A DNA stretch of 64,000 nucleotides from Lepeophtheirus salmonis (lineage: Eukaryota; Arthropoda; Copepoda; Siphonostomatoida; Caligidae). The notes beneath the pieces were generated by a model. It was not told the DNA's origin, made no database searches, and saw only the letters and a list, made by a program, of their open reading frames with translations. The position numbers and the translations under genes were made by a program. Positions 44,781-56,900 of this stretch are shown here, piece after piece. Each line of letters begins with the position of its first letter. Within the stretch, counting starts at the first letter, position 1. The DNA lies in contig NC_052134.2 in the NCBI RefSeq assembly GCF_016086655.4, positions 10,416,001 to 10,480,000 of the forward strand. Reading direction: 5' to 3'.

Positions 44781-45619
44781 AATATATATTGGAGTAGGAG
44801 AAGGGGATAACGAGAGGGATTTGCAAGCTACCGTACAACAAGGTACTCCTGAAAGAAAAAATACTCTCATTATTCATGGAAGATACAAAAATAGCCGTGA
44901 TACATTGCATAATGAGTAAAACCCAATGAGAAGCGATCTAGTCCACCCCTGGCCTCATCCACAGTCCAGGGATCGAATCCAAGTGCTTTATGGGGAAGGG
45001 GGCGGATTGAAAAGATATCTTACAGGCCCCAATTTGTTTTTTTTTCAATTATAACTTGTATTATGTATTTAAATTTCACTCTATGTATGGGTATTGATGA
45101 AAAATTTGGGCATTTTTCAACTTGGTATCTTATCTATTTTTTTGATTAAAATGTTTTTTTTTTAGATTGGAATATGGAGAATGTAATGAACATGATATTT
45201 ACAATTGGTCTATATTGCTATATCTTTCTAAAAAATAAATAAGTGTTATTGGCACTAAAAAAAAATAATTATATCTCCCCATGATGCTCATTATACTGAA
45301 TATAATTCTCCCTGAAACCTGCATTACATATTTTTTATCTAAGAAACAACAATGTAGTCATATCAATGACATTAGGCTTTGCACTACATCGGTAGGCTCC
45401 GCCAGTCAGCGCTCTATGATAAGTTCGCTCAACAGCTTTAGCATCATATTAGTATTATTTTTTCAAACTATTAATATTTTGCCATTCTTAGGGAAGCATA
45501 TATTCATTTTCGTGTGAGTATTTGAAAAACCTTATTAAAAGAGTTGCAATTATCTTAATTTTTTTCAAGGCATATCTGTTCAACAGTTTCACTATAAACC
45601 GAGCACTCCAATTTCGTGT

Positions 45620-45720
45620 TGAGTTTAGGGAAGTAATTTCTTTATTATTAAAATGTTGAAACAATTTCGAGATAGAAAGAGAAAAAACGGTGTGAAGGAA
45701 AAATTGAGAAAACGTATACA
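45620..45720 (-). repeat. inverted repeat arm 2 (about 100 bp)
   Basis: The rc has TTTTCTCTTTCTATCTCGAA and ACATTTTAATAATAAAGAAA, the partner of 44670-44780. The pair may bound a decayed element or simply be two copies in opposite directions. Confidence 0.5.
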
Positions 45721-45792
45721 AACTATACCAATGATTTTTATAAATGAACCATAGATAAACATATGGATGTATGTTTATCAAAGTACATGTAA

Positions 45793-46413
45793 AGAGTGGT
45801 CCATTAAAATCTGAACACTTTGAATTGTAATCTTTAACAAAATTTAATTTATTAATTGACAATAGAATGTCAACAAACTTAATACTATAAATAGATGTGC
45901 ATCTGAGCTATTCTAATAATTAATGTAGACGCTCTTAGCGGTAATGATGGCTTCTAGACGGACGCTGCAGACCTTCCCCTCGACATGCCCCCAAAAGGTA
46001 AAAGGTGTAGTCGAGAGGGATGGCTTCAGGGCTGTAGTTTGGCCACGGTGTGATCTCTTGCATGGGCCCTCATGAACTTGAGGAGATTGGCCTGGACTGT
46101 TTTCTTTCATTCCTCCAGGTACAGTTTAGCCTTCTTGACAGAGCCATTCTTCGACTCCAACATTTTGAACTTGCTGACGTAGTGGATGATAGTCCTGGAG
46201 ACGCCCAACTGCTTAGAGAGCGCCAATGGAAATTCGTCGATCACATTCAAGTGTCATTTTCTCCACTTATACGTAAGCTAGAGGGCTCAGGTTTGGTTTG
46301 TTTTGTAATTAATTGTTTATCCTGTAAATTTCGAAAAGTGAATTAATTTAAATCACTCAACCTTCATTAATTACTAATTTATTAAGTGTTCAGATTTCCA
46401 TGAACCACCCGGT
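45793..46413 (-). mobile_element. family A Tc1-like element, internally deleted
   Basis: Left TIR GAGTGGTCCATTAAAATCTG and right TIR (rc) CGGGTGGTTCATGGAAATCT. The C-terminus is near the left end (LEAIITAKSVYINY, then stop); the N-terminal part is at the right (CTTATACGTAAGCTAGAGG). The catalytic middle is deleted. It lies 370 bp from the transporter stop codon. Confidence 0.8.
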
Positions 46414-46782
46414 TCTTGGATCGATATGCATAAAATATGTTATCTAAATTTTATGTAGAGGTGTAAAAAAATTTTCTTTAATATATATTCAAATTAAAAG
46501 AGTAGGTACTAGTTAGTTCGAGCAATAAACGAATAAAACAAACAACTTGAAAGTTGAAGCACATTTTTGTTAATATTATTAGGGCTATAACAATTATGGT
46601 GTATCTCTAGAATGTATATATTATTTAAATCATCAAAAATATTTATTATGAATCTATAAATATAATCGAGAAAAGGGCTTGAAGTTTTATATATTAATAA
46701 ATACTAATAAAAATATAAAAACCAATATATGATGAATAAATGCAGTTCTATTGACTAATTGATAGAACACTGTGATGAAAGT
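46414..46782. other. transporter 3' flank
   Basis: AT-rich sequence that probably holds the transporter 3' UTR. No other feature. Confidence 0.5.
46642..46647 (-). terminator. possible polyadenylation signal of the transporter
   Basis: AATAAA on the - strand about 140 nt past the transporter stop codon. Position and sequence suit a 3' end, but the region is so AT-rich that the hexamer is expected by chance. Confidence 0.3.
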
Positions 46783-47992
46783 TTATGCAATAGTTTCCAA
46801 AGGAGTGGCATTGTCTACTATATGCGTCTTTTTTGGCTGTTTATATGCTGAAGGATTCTTATAATAGAAATTACGTATCTCTTCAAATGGAACTCCCTTT
46901 GTTTCTGGAATAAATATGAGAGTAAAAAGTCCTCCAAGAGCTGTAATCCCTCCATAGATCCAAAATGCACCTGATTCGTTGACACTCTCAACAAGATCTA
47001 CAAAGGTTTTTGTGATAAAGAATCCACAGAAAAAGGCCATGGAGAGGAGAACGGAATTACATGTATTACGACACTTTGGAGGCATGATTTCCGATGTAAC
47101 AGCCCATGTGAGTGTTCCATAGCCAATATTTCCTATGAAAATAATACTGGTGATACAAAAGAGGGGTAGCCATCCAGAACCAAAAGCAACAGTGTCATTC
47201 ATGGTGAGATGTTCGTGTGTATATATGATTTCACCAGTTGCAGATGAGTTATAAGCTACCATGAATAAATGTTTACCAATGGTTCCGTTGTAGTAGGGGC
47301 CCTTGGCATTTTCATGAAAATGCATGCATCCCCCAAGTATAAAATGAAATACTGCAGTCAGAAACATTGAAAGAACCATTACCCATTTTCTTTTCGTTTT
47401 TGATATAACAACAAGAGACACAACACAGGAAAGAAGGAGTACAAGTCCACAAATAATGACACCAGAAGTAGGCTTAATAGAACTCCCAGCTGTTTCAAGA
47501 ATGGTTGATAAATAGAATATGATCATGTTTTGTGCACTGAAAATCATAAAGAACATGATGAAAAGAGATACGATGAAGGGCTTAATGGATCCTTTTAAAA
47601 GCATGATACCAGCAGAGTTCTCTTTTTGCCGAAGCATAACATGCCTTTTAATTTTTTCGATTTCCCGATCAATAGCTGCATCATCTCGTCCTCTTAGCCA
47701 CTCCAAACTTTCCGAAGCTTGATACTCATATCCCTTATGAATAAGCCAATGGGGACTTTCGGGGAGGAATGTCAAGCCTAGTGCAAATGGTGCTAAAAAG
47801 ATCAGATTGATCAAAGCAAGAGTATTCCAGTCCAGAAATAATCCGCCAGTGATGAAGGAGAATAAAACACCCAGCGTTCCCATAAACTGCACAAAATGCT
47901 TCAGTACTCTTCTCATATCAGCAGATGCAATTTCCACTACATATACAGTTGCAACAGAGAGTTCTAATCCAAATCCAACTCCGCAGAAAAAT
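46783..47992 (-). CDS. transporter exon 4: helices 4-12 and C-terminus
   Basis: 1210 nt after acceptor GTATTAG. It starts FFCGVGFGLELSVATVYV (helix 4-5 region, with EIA as in PVYxxEIA) and continues without a stop through PESPHWL, helices 7-12, PETKGVPFEEI and a short tail ending NATPLETIA, then TAA. Codon use is more balanced than in surrounding DNA, and the frame is intact over 400 codons, so this is a live gene. The very long last exon and tiny preceding introns contrast with the huge first intron. Confidence 0.96.
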
Positions 47993-50900
47993 CTAATACG
48001 AGATAAGTAGGTGATTAGTCAAAGCATTAACAGAAAGAAAAATATCTATCATACCTTCCGGTACAAATCATTTGCATGTTTGACGCTAAATAAATAAATA
48101 GATAGCCAAATAAGTAAAACGTACTCGTGATGAACAAAAGAGTTTTCTTTCTACCAAGCTTTTCCATGACGTATATGGACATTAGTCCACCAAAAAAGCA
48201 ACCCAGGGGAAGTAAACTTGCTGTAATAGAAGAATAAAAAATAACATTATAATAACACTCTTGATAAAAAAATATCATAAAGAGCAACTCACTAATCCAT
48301 GATATATCTTGCTGATTCAAATTCAATGGATTTTTATATATGTTGGTTCCATTCATCAGAGAAGGGATGGCGATTCCGGTATAACCTATCGAGGAGCCAT
48401 TGAGGAGACATCCCAATGTGATTATACCTGTTGCCAAAGTCTAAAAGAGAAAAATATAGAATAAATATATGTACGTAAGTTTTTATCTCGAACATATATT
48501 ATAATAGGTACACAATATTTCCTAGAACGCTAACAAGAATAGTAAATATAGGCTTTTAAGGCATATCAGCCCTACTCTAGGTACATGTATAGGCATAATA
48601 GGAAATAATTAACTGAATAGTTAGGAATGAATGAAACATCACCTTGTATTTTTAATATTATTGTTGGTTGCTATCAAGACCAATGATCATTCAAATGAAA
48701 ACTGAGCTGGTTAGCATCCCTATTAATCTAGCACCACTGCAAAGCCGGGTAGGAATGAAGTCCATCCGGCGATTTAACAGTGCAATTTAATACTTATTGA
48801 AGATTATTATCACATATTATGTACATAAATATTTATCCAAATATTCAATAAACAAAATATAAAATATGCAAAAAAATGTTCATAGAAAAATACTACTACT
48901 AACTAGGAAATGAGCATATATGTATCTATACCCACACAGTGCTTTCACCTTCAAAGCACTGACCTCATTTATAGACATATTTATAATACAATAGACCACA
49001 CCTTCTATTTCGACAGTATAATCCTACATAGTATTGAAATAACTTATGTGCTCGAAATAAATCTGAGGACTCGATAAAAATATTCCTTCAGTCGAACTGG
49101 ACTTTATAATGGATCACTAACTTTACACTTCCAACTGAAGTAAAAAAGATATAATGTATGTCATTGTGTCGGACCTTATTTAGGACCACGGTCAGTCCGG
49201 TCCCACTTGTTGGTCCATAAAGAAGGTAAATTGATTCCACATGACGTCACTGAGGGGTTTTTTCCTTTTTTTCATTTGATTAAATTAAATAACTATGTAA
49301 AAATATAAAAATTGACTTTTTTGAAAAAAATATTCAAATATTATATTTTTTCTGAGTAAATTTCAAAAATCAAGACAAAATAATTTAAATATTAATTTTT
49401 TAGTGAAAAGAAAAATATTCCTTAGTTTGGAGGGGGCTGCAGTCCCTTTATCACATCCCCTGTAGACGCCCCTGACTTGGCTTAATAAAACATCGAGTTT
49501 TTTTAGGAAAAAGTCCTAAGACTGGGCTGGACGAATAAACAAGGTCCAACACAACCCTTATTGTAAGGGATCCTTTATAATTAAGTGACATTTTTAAGAG
49601 ATCAATAACAGAGACGAGACTGGACGGAGATAGAATGGTCTAATTCACAAATCTATTGATATATGTACATCACTAATTTAACTAAAATTTTAGTCTACCT
49701 ATATCTAAACGCATTCTATTTCTTTATATAGAGAGATATCATTCCTTACCTGGAAAACAGACAATGATCACTCATATCTTTTTTTTTTTTTTTGAAAAAT
49801 GATTTACATCATACATACATAATGTGCTTGTACGTAAGTACATATTATCATTCATAATAGTTATCCATTAGCCTTTATGTGAACTGCGATCAAAATAAAC
49901 TTTAGCTCATTTATAAAATATCCAAGAATAATGTTGCTACGTGATATGAATCCTATAACATGGAATTCGTGACTATGAGAAAAACTAGGATTTTTCAAAA
50001 ATATAAATGATCTAATTCACGGCCTTACCTCACTAATATAAAAATGTACAAAGTATTTTGTTGTCAGCTGTTGATGTGCTAGCTTCTTTTCGTCATATCA
50101 ATGTTCTGAAAGTAGACTGAATTTGAATTGGCTCTCGCTGTTAAGCAGTGAACAGTTCCCAAGAATGAGCAAACAGTAATATGAACGTTGGAAATAATTG
50201 GTCAACTACAAGATTGTGGAGTGTACATTTCCGTTTGGAAATCATAGACCGTTCTAATTTTTACTAATTCGGCCCAACTTCGCTTTGGACCGGTCTCATA
50301 GTAACGTTTGATCTACAAAATAAAAACGGGGTTTGACCCCGTCCCACAAAAAAGAATAACGACTTCTTTTAAAAATGAAATTTCAACCACGGAGTCCAAC
50401 CGTGGTTTGGCTCAAAATATCGATAAAATTCGAAGACAAAAATCGGCCTCGAACGGAGTCTCAACTATAATAACTACCAACTTGGGCCTTTTTCCGATTA
50501 TATTTGGAGTAAAGGTTGCAAGGTATAATACAGGAAACGATGTAAATTATATTATAGAGATTAAAATAGGGTAATAACTCCACCCAATTAATCTCTGATA
50601 TAATAATGAACACAAATTAGTGTGAGTCCTTATTTAGGACTGAAGACTGATGTCTTGTCCAGTTCAGTCTCTGTCCGCATCAGTTTAGGCCAACATATCG
50701 GTTCTTAGAACTTTTACAGTTCGGTCCATGATATTTCACCAATGTCGTTATGGCCTTTTGGGGTGGATTTTGACTTTTCTAAAAAGAAATGATGTATAAA
50801 AGGTAATATTTAGTGAACTCCTCTCTTTTCTACTTGATTCAATTATATTCAAACCCTGATTGAACATTCCTGTGTCCTCACTAATCACCTTGAGGATTGG

Positions 50901-53900
50901 TTGCGAAGTTATAATAGTAGGCCTTTGTTGGACTCGGAGTAGAATTGAGGATCGACATCGGATTAATTCTTGTCAATGCATTTACTTATATCCTTCTCCT
51001 CCCTTCTCACATCTGATAGTAGCTGCTCTCCCACAAATCATGCTGCAAATTGTCAGAGTTTCCATCTGGATTTTCGGTCCCTTTTAGAGCACAATTTTAA
51101 TCGCTACGTATAATTCTACCGATTTCCCATTCTAGTTTGCGTTTTAGTTTTTGATTTAAAATTACAAACTGTTTTTAATTATTTATTCGTACATCTCAAG
51201 TCAAGTATAAACATAATATGTATTGTATAAAATGCATTTCCTTTTGTTCCTCTCATTAATAAGTATTTAATTATCAATAGACTCATTATGTTTGTAGGTC
51301 ATAAATCATTCTGTGTTTGATATGTGTATGTATGTAATGTTGATATGTTGTACCAACAATGGAATATGGATAGACAATTTACATACACATTAATATTTAT
51401 AAAATAATATAATTATGAATGAATGAGATATATGAAGGATCTACTCCAAGTATGTGTGTGCGTGCAGAGAGGTGTATAAAATATGTTCCAGGAAGCCGGA
51501 GCGGATCTTTCTATCTGGCAATCTGAACATAATTTATTATTATTTTCCAAAACTGCTATCATTAGTAAATATTCTTTAGTAGCAATCATTTTCACAACTA
51601 TTCACCATTTTTTTTTTTTTTTCATAAATCCATAGCTAATGTGAAAAAATCTCATTTTTGTAAAAAAAAAAAAATCCAAAATGCACAGCAATTCACGAAA
51701 ATTATCATATATTACATTTTTTGGGGAAAAAATCAAAAATCCACAGCTATTCACAAAACATTTAATTTTTTGGAAAAAAAAATGAATTATGATTTTTTTT
51801 TTTCCAGCAGCTGTGGATAATTGATTTTTTTTCTCTAAAGAATTGAATTGTTTGTGAATAGCTGTGATTTTTTTTTTTAAAAAAATTTTTTTATACAAAT
51901 TTATTTTTCATTTTTTTTTTCTAAAAAAATTTAATTTTCTGTAGATAACTGTTGATTTTTGAAATATTTCAAACAGCCGTTGATTTTTGATTCCAAATTC
52001 CAAAAAATCAATATTAAGTGAATAATCCCGAGGACGCCTAAGGCGTTAGTCCTTGTTGGATTTGGAGAAGAATTTGAGGATCGACATTGGAGTCAATTCA
52101 GCCTACAACCTTTACTTAAGAACAAACTTTGAGCGCCTATAGGAGCTGCGAATGCACAGTTAGGACGTTGTTTGTTGTTTTGCGGCTATCCAGAAGTGTA
52201 TGGTGTGAGTTAAAAAACTGGCATTGACCAACGAAGTGTTTTTTTTAACAATCGTAGAATAGGCGGTGTCCTTGTTGCAATCCGCACAGGAAAAAATAAT
52301 GTTGAGATTTCTATCTTCTTAAAAATGGACAGTCCCTTTGTTTGGAGATTCAGGAAAGAACGGGAAGACTATGGAGGTGAGCATGAATGAACTGCAAAGC
52401 GTGCTGATCACAAGATAAGGTAAGACTGCCAGAAGGATAAGGAATTCATTGCAAATTTATAAAAAAATCAATGATGATGAACCATCCAAATCGATGAGGG
52501 CCATTGGCAGAGATCGCAAATGTTCTGAAATGCTGATCAGGAAGTCGTGGCAATTGATTTGCAATACAAACCGTACAAGATGCGAATAGCTCAACTTCGA
52601 TCAGAAAATACAAACGTTGATCTGGTTGTCAAAATTATGTTTTGACTTTGTCGGACTCAGTATTTAGCATCCAAACTCACCGGACCTCAATCTCAAGGAC
52701 TTATATGTGTAGGGTGCAGTTGAGCTACACACCAACAGATCATCCAGCAACACAGTATCCAAGATAATCCGGGAGGAATTCCGGAATCTGTCAAAAAAAC
52801 AAGACTGTCCTCAAAACTTGTTCCTGTTTCCGAGGTCGAATGGAGGCTGCTAGTGACATCAAAATGATATTATCAATTTTTATTGAGCTTTCAATTGGCA
52901 TTGCTTTTTATTAAACTCCAATGATTAGTTTAGGAGAAAATCCATTTAAAAAAAAAGGTATTGGTTGTTAAATAGGGTGGCTCCCAGTACGTACATGCAT
53001 AGAGGTATATAAAATATGTTCTAGAAAGTGGGAGCGGGTTTTTCTAGTTGGTAATCTGAACATTTTTTTATGTTTCAAAGTTGCTATCATTAGTGTTTAA
53101 TTCTTGAGAAGGGAACATTTAAGTATATAGTAACAACTCATGTGGGTGCTCTTGAAAGACGGAGAGTAACAATGAGGGTTTACTCGGGAGTTATAAGAGT
53201 AAGTCCTCATTAGGCTTGTAGTAGAATTGAGGATCGTCATTGGAGTATTTCCAGCCTATATCCCCTTGCTTTATAATTAGTGGGATTTGTGTTTTTTTTC
53301 CTTGCTCTAACAGCTGCTTGCAGCTGATCTAATGAAACCTCCTGACAGCTAAGCTCCTCTCCTCCAAAAAATTCTTCCAAGTGTCAGGATCACCAATTCA
53401 TTGTCTGTTTCTTTTATTTTAATATACAAACAGGACATTTTTTATGCATGGCTACTGAGATTACACGTAGTTTTTTTCATACTTCTACTCTTTTAAGCAA
53501 ATTAAATGGCGAAACTTTATATAATGGCTGAAGATAGCAATTAATAATTACATAACACGATGAAGGGAATGAGTTTGCTTCTTGACGACGTACGCAACAC
53601 CAAAATTACATGAAATCTAAATAGGGTATTAGGTGGAAAAAATGATTATGAAAGGATTAGCATATTTTATGTAGGTACATGGATGTGATATTAGATCCAA
53701 GGAAAAACAAGAATAAATACTCATTCTTATTCAAATTTTGAAAATGTATTTAAGGAAAGCATGTAGAGATCCCATCACTCAAAATTAGTTTTAAAAAAAT
53801 CCCAAATAACTCTTACTATATATAATGTACATTACAAAACTTTGAAAACTATATTAACTGCTCTAAAAAAAGAAATCTTAGATTTTTTCATAAGTAGAAA

Positions 53901-56900
53901 TAGACTGCTCGATTCTACAGCTTTAACTCCCTGCAAAAAGAAAAAAAGAAATATGAAGAGTTATGAAAATTGTGTGTATTTTGGGCATATTAAAAAACCC
54001 CAACAAGGTAACAATTTGAAATCTTATGTAGTGAACTTATTTTCCTAATACAATAAATTATATTTAAACCCTGATTGAACATCATGTTTGCACTTAAAAG
54101 ACGGAGCATACCCCTGAAGATTTGTTGCTTATATATAATTGTAAGTCCTTGTTGGACTCAGAGTAGAATTGTGGATAGACATAGGAGTAATTCGAGCAAA
54201 TGTCCATGTTTATATCCTTTTCCCCTTCCTCCCCAGCCACAGCTGATTGTAGATGATCTAATGAATCGTCATGACAGCTAAACTGCTCACCTCTAAGACA
54301 TTCTTCAAATTATCAGGGCTACTATGTTGGCTTTTGGTTTCTTTGTTTTTTTAACATGCTCAAAGTACACACGATTTATATCACTTCAAGGTGGTCCAGA
54401 TAAATGGGGAACACTTTCAATCGCGAACATCTCGTATTCTATATGTTATGTGATAAAAATTCCCTTAATTCCTAATAGCCACGTGTTTGTTAGTTAACAA
54501 AAAAAAATGAAAAAAATCAGTCGAAAGTTAGAGATGGAGCAAACCAGAAGAACCGCTATATGCGAATTTCGTCATGCAGGATTAACTCCCCCCTGAGATT
54601 ATCAAGCGTATCAAGTACTCAAAAACAAATGTATTTGACGCCGAGGGGAAGACCCAGAGGAAACATCACAAGGTGATAGCTTACAAAAAATTATCTCCCA
54701 GTTTCGTGGCGGGGCTCAAAAAGTCCATCGATACCAATCTGATCTCCCCCCCATTGCCAAGCTCGCTAAGATAAGGAACGTGAGCAAGATAACCATCAAC
54801 AGAATCATTAATGTTGACCTGTGATATCTTTCTAGGGGCAGGGCTGTCAAAAATATCCTCACTATGGACAACAAGGCCACCATGGTGATCACAGGCAGCA
54901 AAATCATTAACTCGATGAAGTAAATTGGAGGATTCTTGAGATTTTTTTCATGCCCAGAAGAAGTCAATTACCTGTACAATGGCAAAGCTAGAACCGCACG
55001 AGGTCGGCCGGGCCTTCCAAAGCTTCCAGTGCCAAGTGGCACTATAAATAATTGAATGAAGTAAACTGTAGCTTTCAAGTAATAAAAAAATTATGTTTTA
55101 CCCCATCAAGTTCGTTCGTTATAAGCCTTTAAAAATTTCCCAATTTATCTTAACCATCCTGTACTAATGATGTTGAGTAACAAGGATGTGTAGGTAATGT
55201 ATCTAGATTCTTAAGTGCTCCTTGACTGATCTCATCACATTTTTTTTTTTTTTAAATCAAACTTTTATCATTATTGAGGAGGGAACATAGTACCTATATG
55301 AATTGATATAGGTATTGAGTAGTTACGTGTGAGTGTATTAATAAAAAACGAAGAATAACACCGAGGATTTCTTGTGGAGTTATTTTCTATATTATTAGAG
55401 CAAAATTGGTCTATTAGCCGACGTATAATTACTCCGGGCAGTCCGCTACAATTAAATATATGAATATTTAAAATAATTGTCATTATTAACTGTCTTAAAA
55501 AGTATGTAAGGTATCATGAAACACCTTGTGTTATATATATATGTATAGGGTATGTATATGTATATTTGAACTCTTCGTAAGAAGCGAATAAATATAAATA
55601 TCTTGCGTATCATTGTATTTCAATATGGGCCTCATTTAAAACGTCATGTTAATAATGAAAAGGTAAATTTGCAATTTCAAAATCAAATTTCTTTTATTTT
55701 TACAAAATATATGAATAAAATAGTTATAACTATTATTCATGACTCAATTACCATTAGTTAATGTATGTTGATGTGTCAACACAAAAGTAATCTTAAACAA
55801 AAATTAAAAATATACATGAATCAATAATATTTTATTTGGCGGCCAATTAAGGCCAAAAACGTGTCAAACTTGAGAACTCTATCGGTACATTTTACATTTT
55901 AAAAAAATAGTAATGTTCTCATAAAATAAACATATTGGATGATAAATTTGTCTAGGCGGCTCTGGGAGTCCACAATTATTAATACTGTTACTATTTCTTT
56001 TTAATAAAATACAGCTAAATCCAGATAGAGTAAAATACACTTAAAGTCAACTTTATCTCCGATACCAACTTTGTACTTAATAAAATACTTGGTATACCGG
56101 ACCAACTTTTCGCCACCATTAGCACACAGTACAGATTTACAATTCCTCGAGGCCTCAGTCTGATCCTCGATGGCCTTTTAGGACAATCCCGCGTGGAGGA
56201 TCGCTGCTATATCAAATCTCTTCTCGTACATTGTGCTCATGGTGGCGACTAGTAAAATGCTTTTCTCGCTATCGATTGCAAATTATGTGTAATTATGAGT
56301 AAATATTAAACTTTGGCTAGTAACTTGTAGTAAAAAATCCACTTACAGAAAATTATTTCTAAAAAATGAAGAATTAAACTGAGGATTTTTTCTATTTTAT
56401 AGGTCCAAATTTTAATTTGACACCAATTTTTTTACCTACGCAAACAAAGTTGAACGGGGTTATGTTTTTGCTCTGTTTATTTGTTAGTCACCAGGATTAT
56501 TGCAAAAGTTACAAATGGATTTTGATTAAACTTCGTAGGAAAATTATAGATATATGGTTACTGAAGATGCCATTAAATTTTGAGAGGGGATTTTTAACAG
56601 AAATAGAGCTCATTTTAGTTTTTTTTTTTTAAATTACCTTTATTTTAATATTAATATTTTTTGAGGAATTTTCAATATTTTCACATCCTACAGATTATAT
56701 AAAAGGTAAAACTTAACTAGTCAAATGAAATAGTTAGTATCTACTGTAAAACTAGCAACTAATTAATTAAATATCTGAGGTTTTTTTCTTTTTTTTTAAT
56801 AACTCGGTTGCAACTGAAATTAAATATCAAAATATATATTCTTACTTAGTATTATAATAACTTGGGCCTGTAATAATCTAGTCATGACTCAGACTCGGAA

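Noticed and set aside
44680..44919. 79-codon open frame on the + strand
   Set aside because: Its first part belongs to an inverted repeat arm shared with 45620-45720. No family similarity.
50034..50100. Possible upstream exon for the transporter ending at a GAG-GTAAGG donor
   Set aside because: In the phase needed it has no Met before a stop, whereas 60264-60431 has a start codon, the right phase and a sequence that suits the N-terminus.
50308..50574. 88-codon open frame on the + strand
   Set aside because: It is located in R2-related repeat DNA with no recognised domain.
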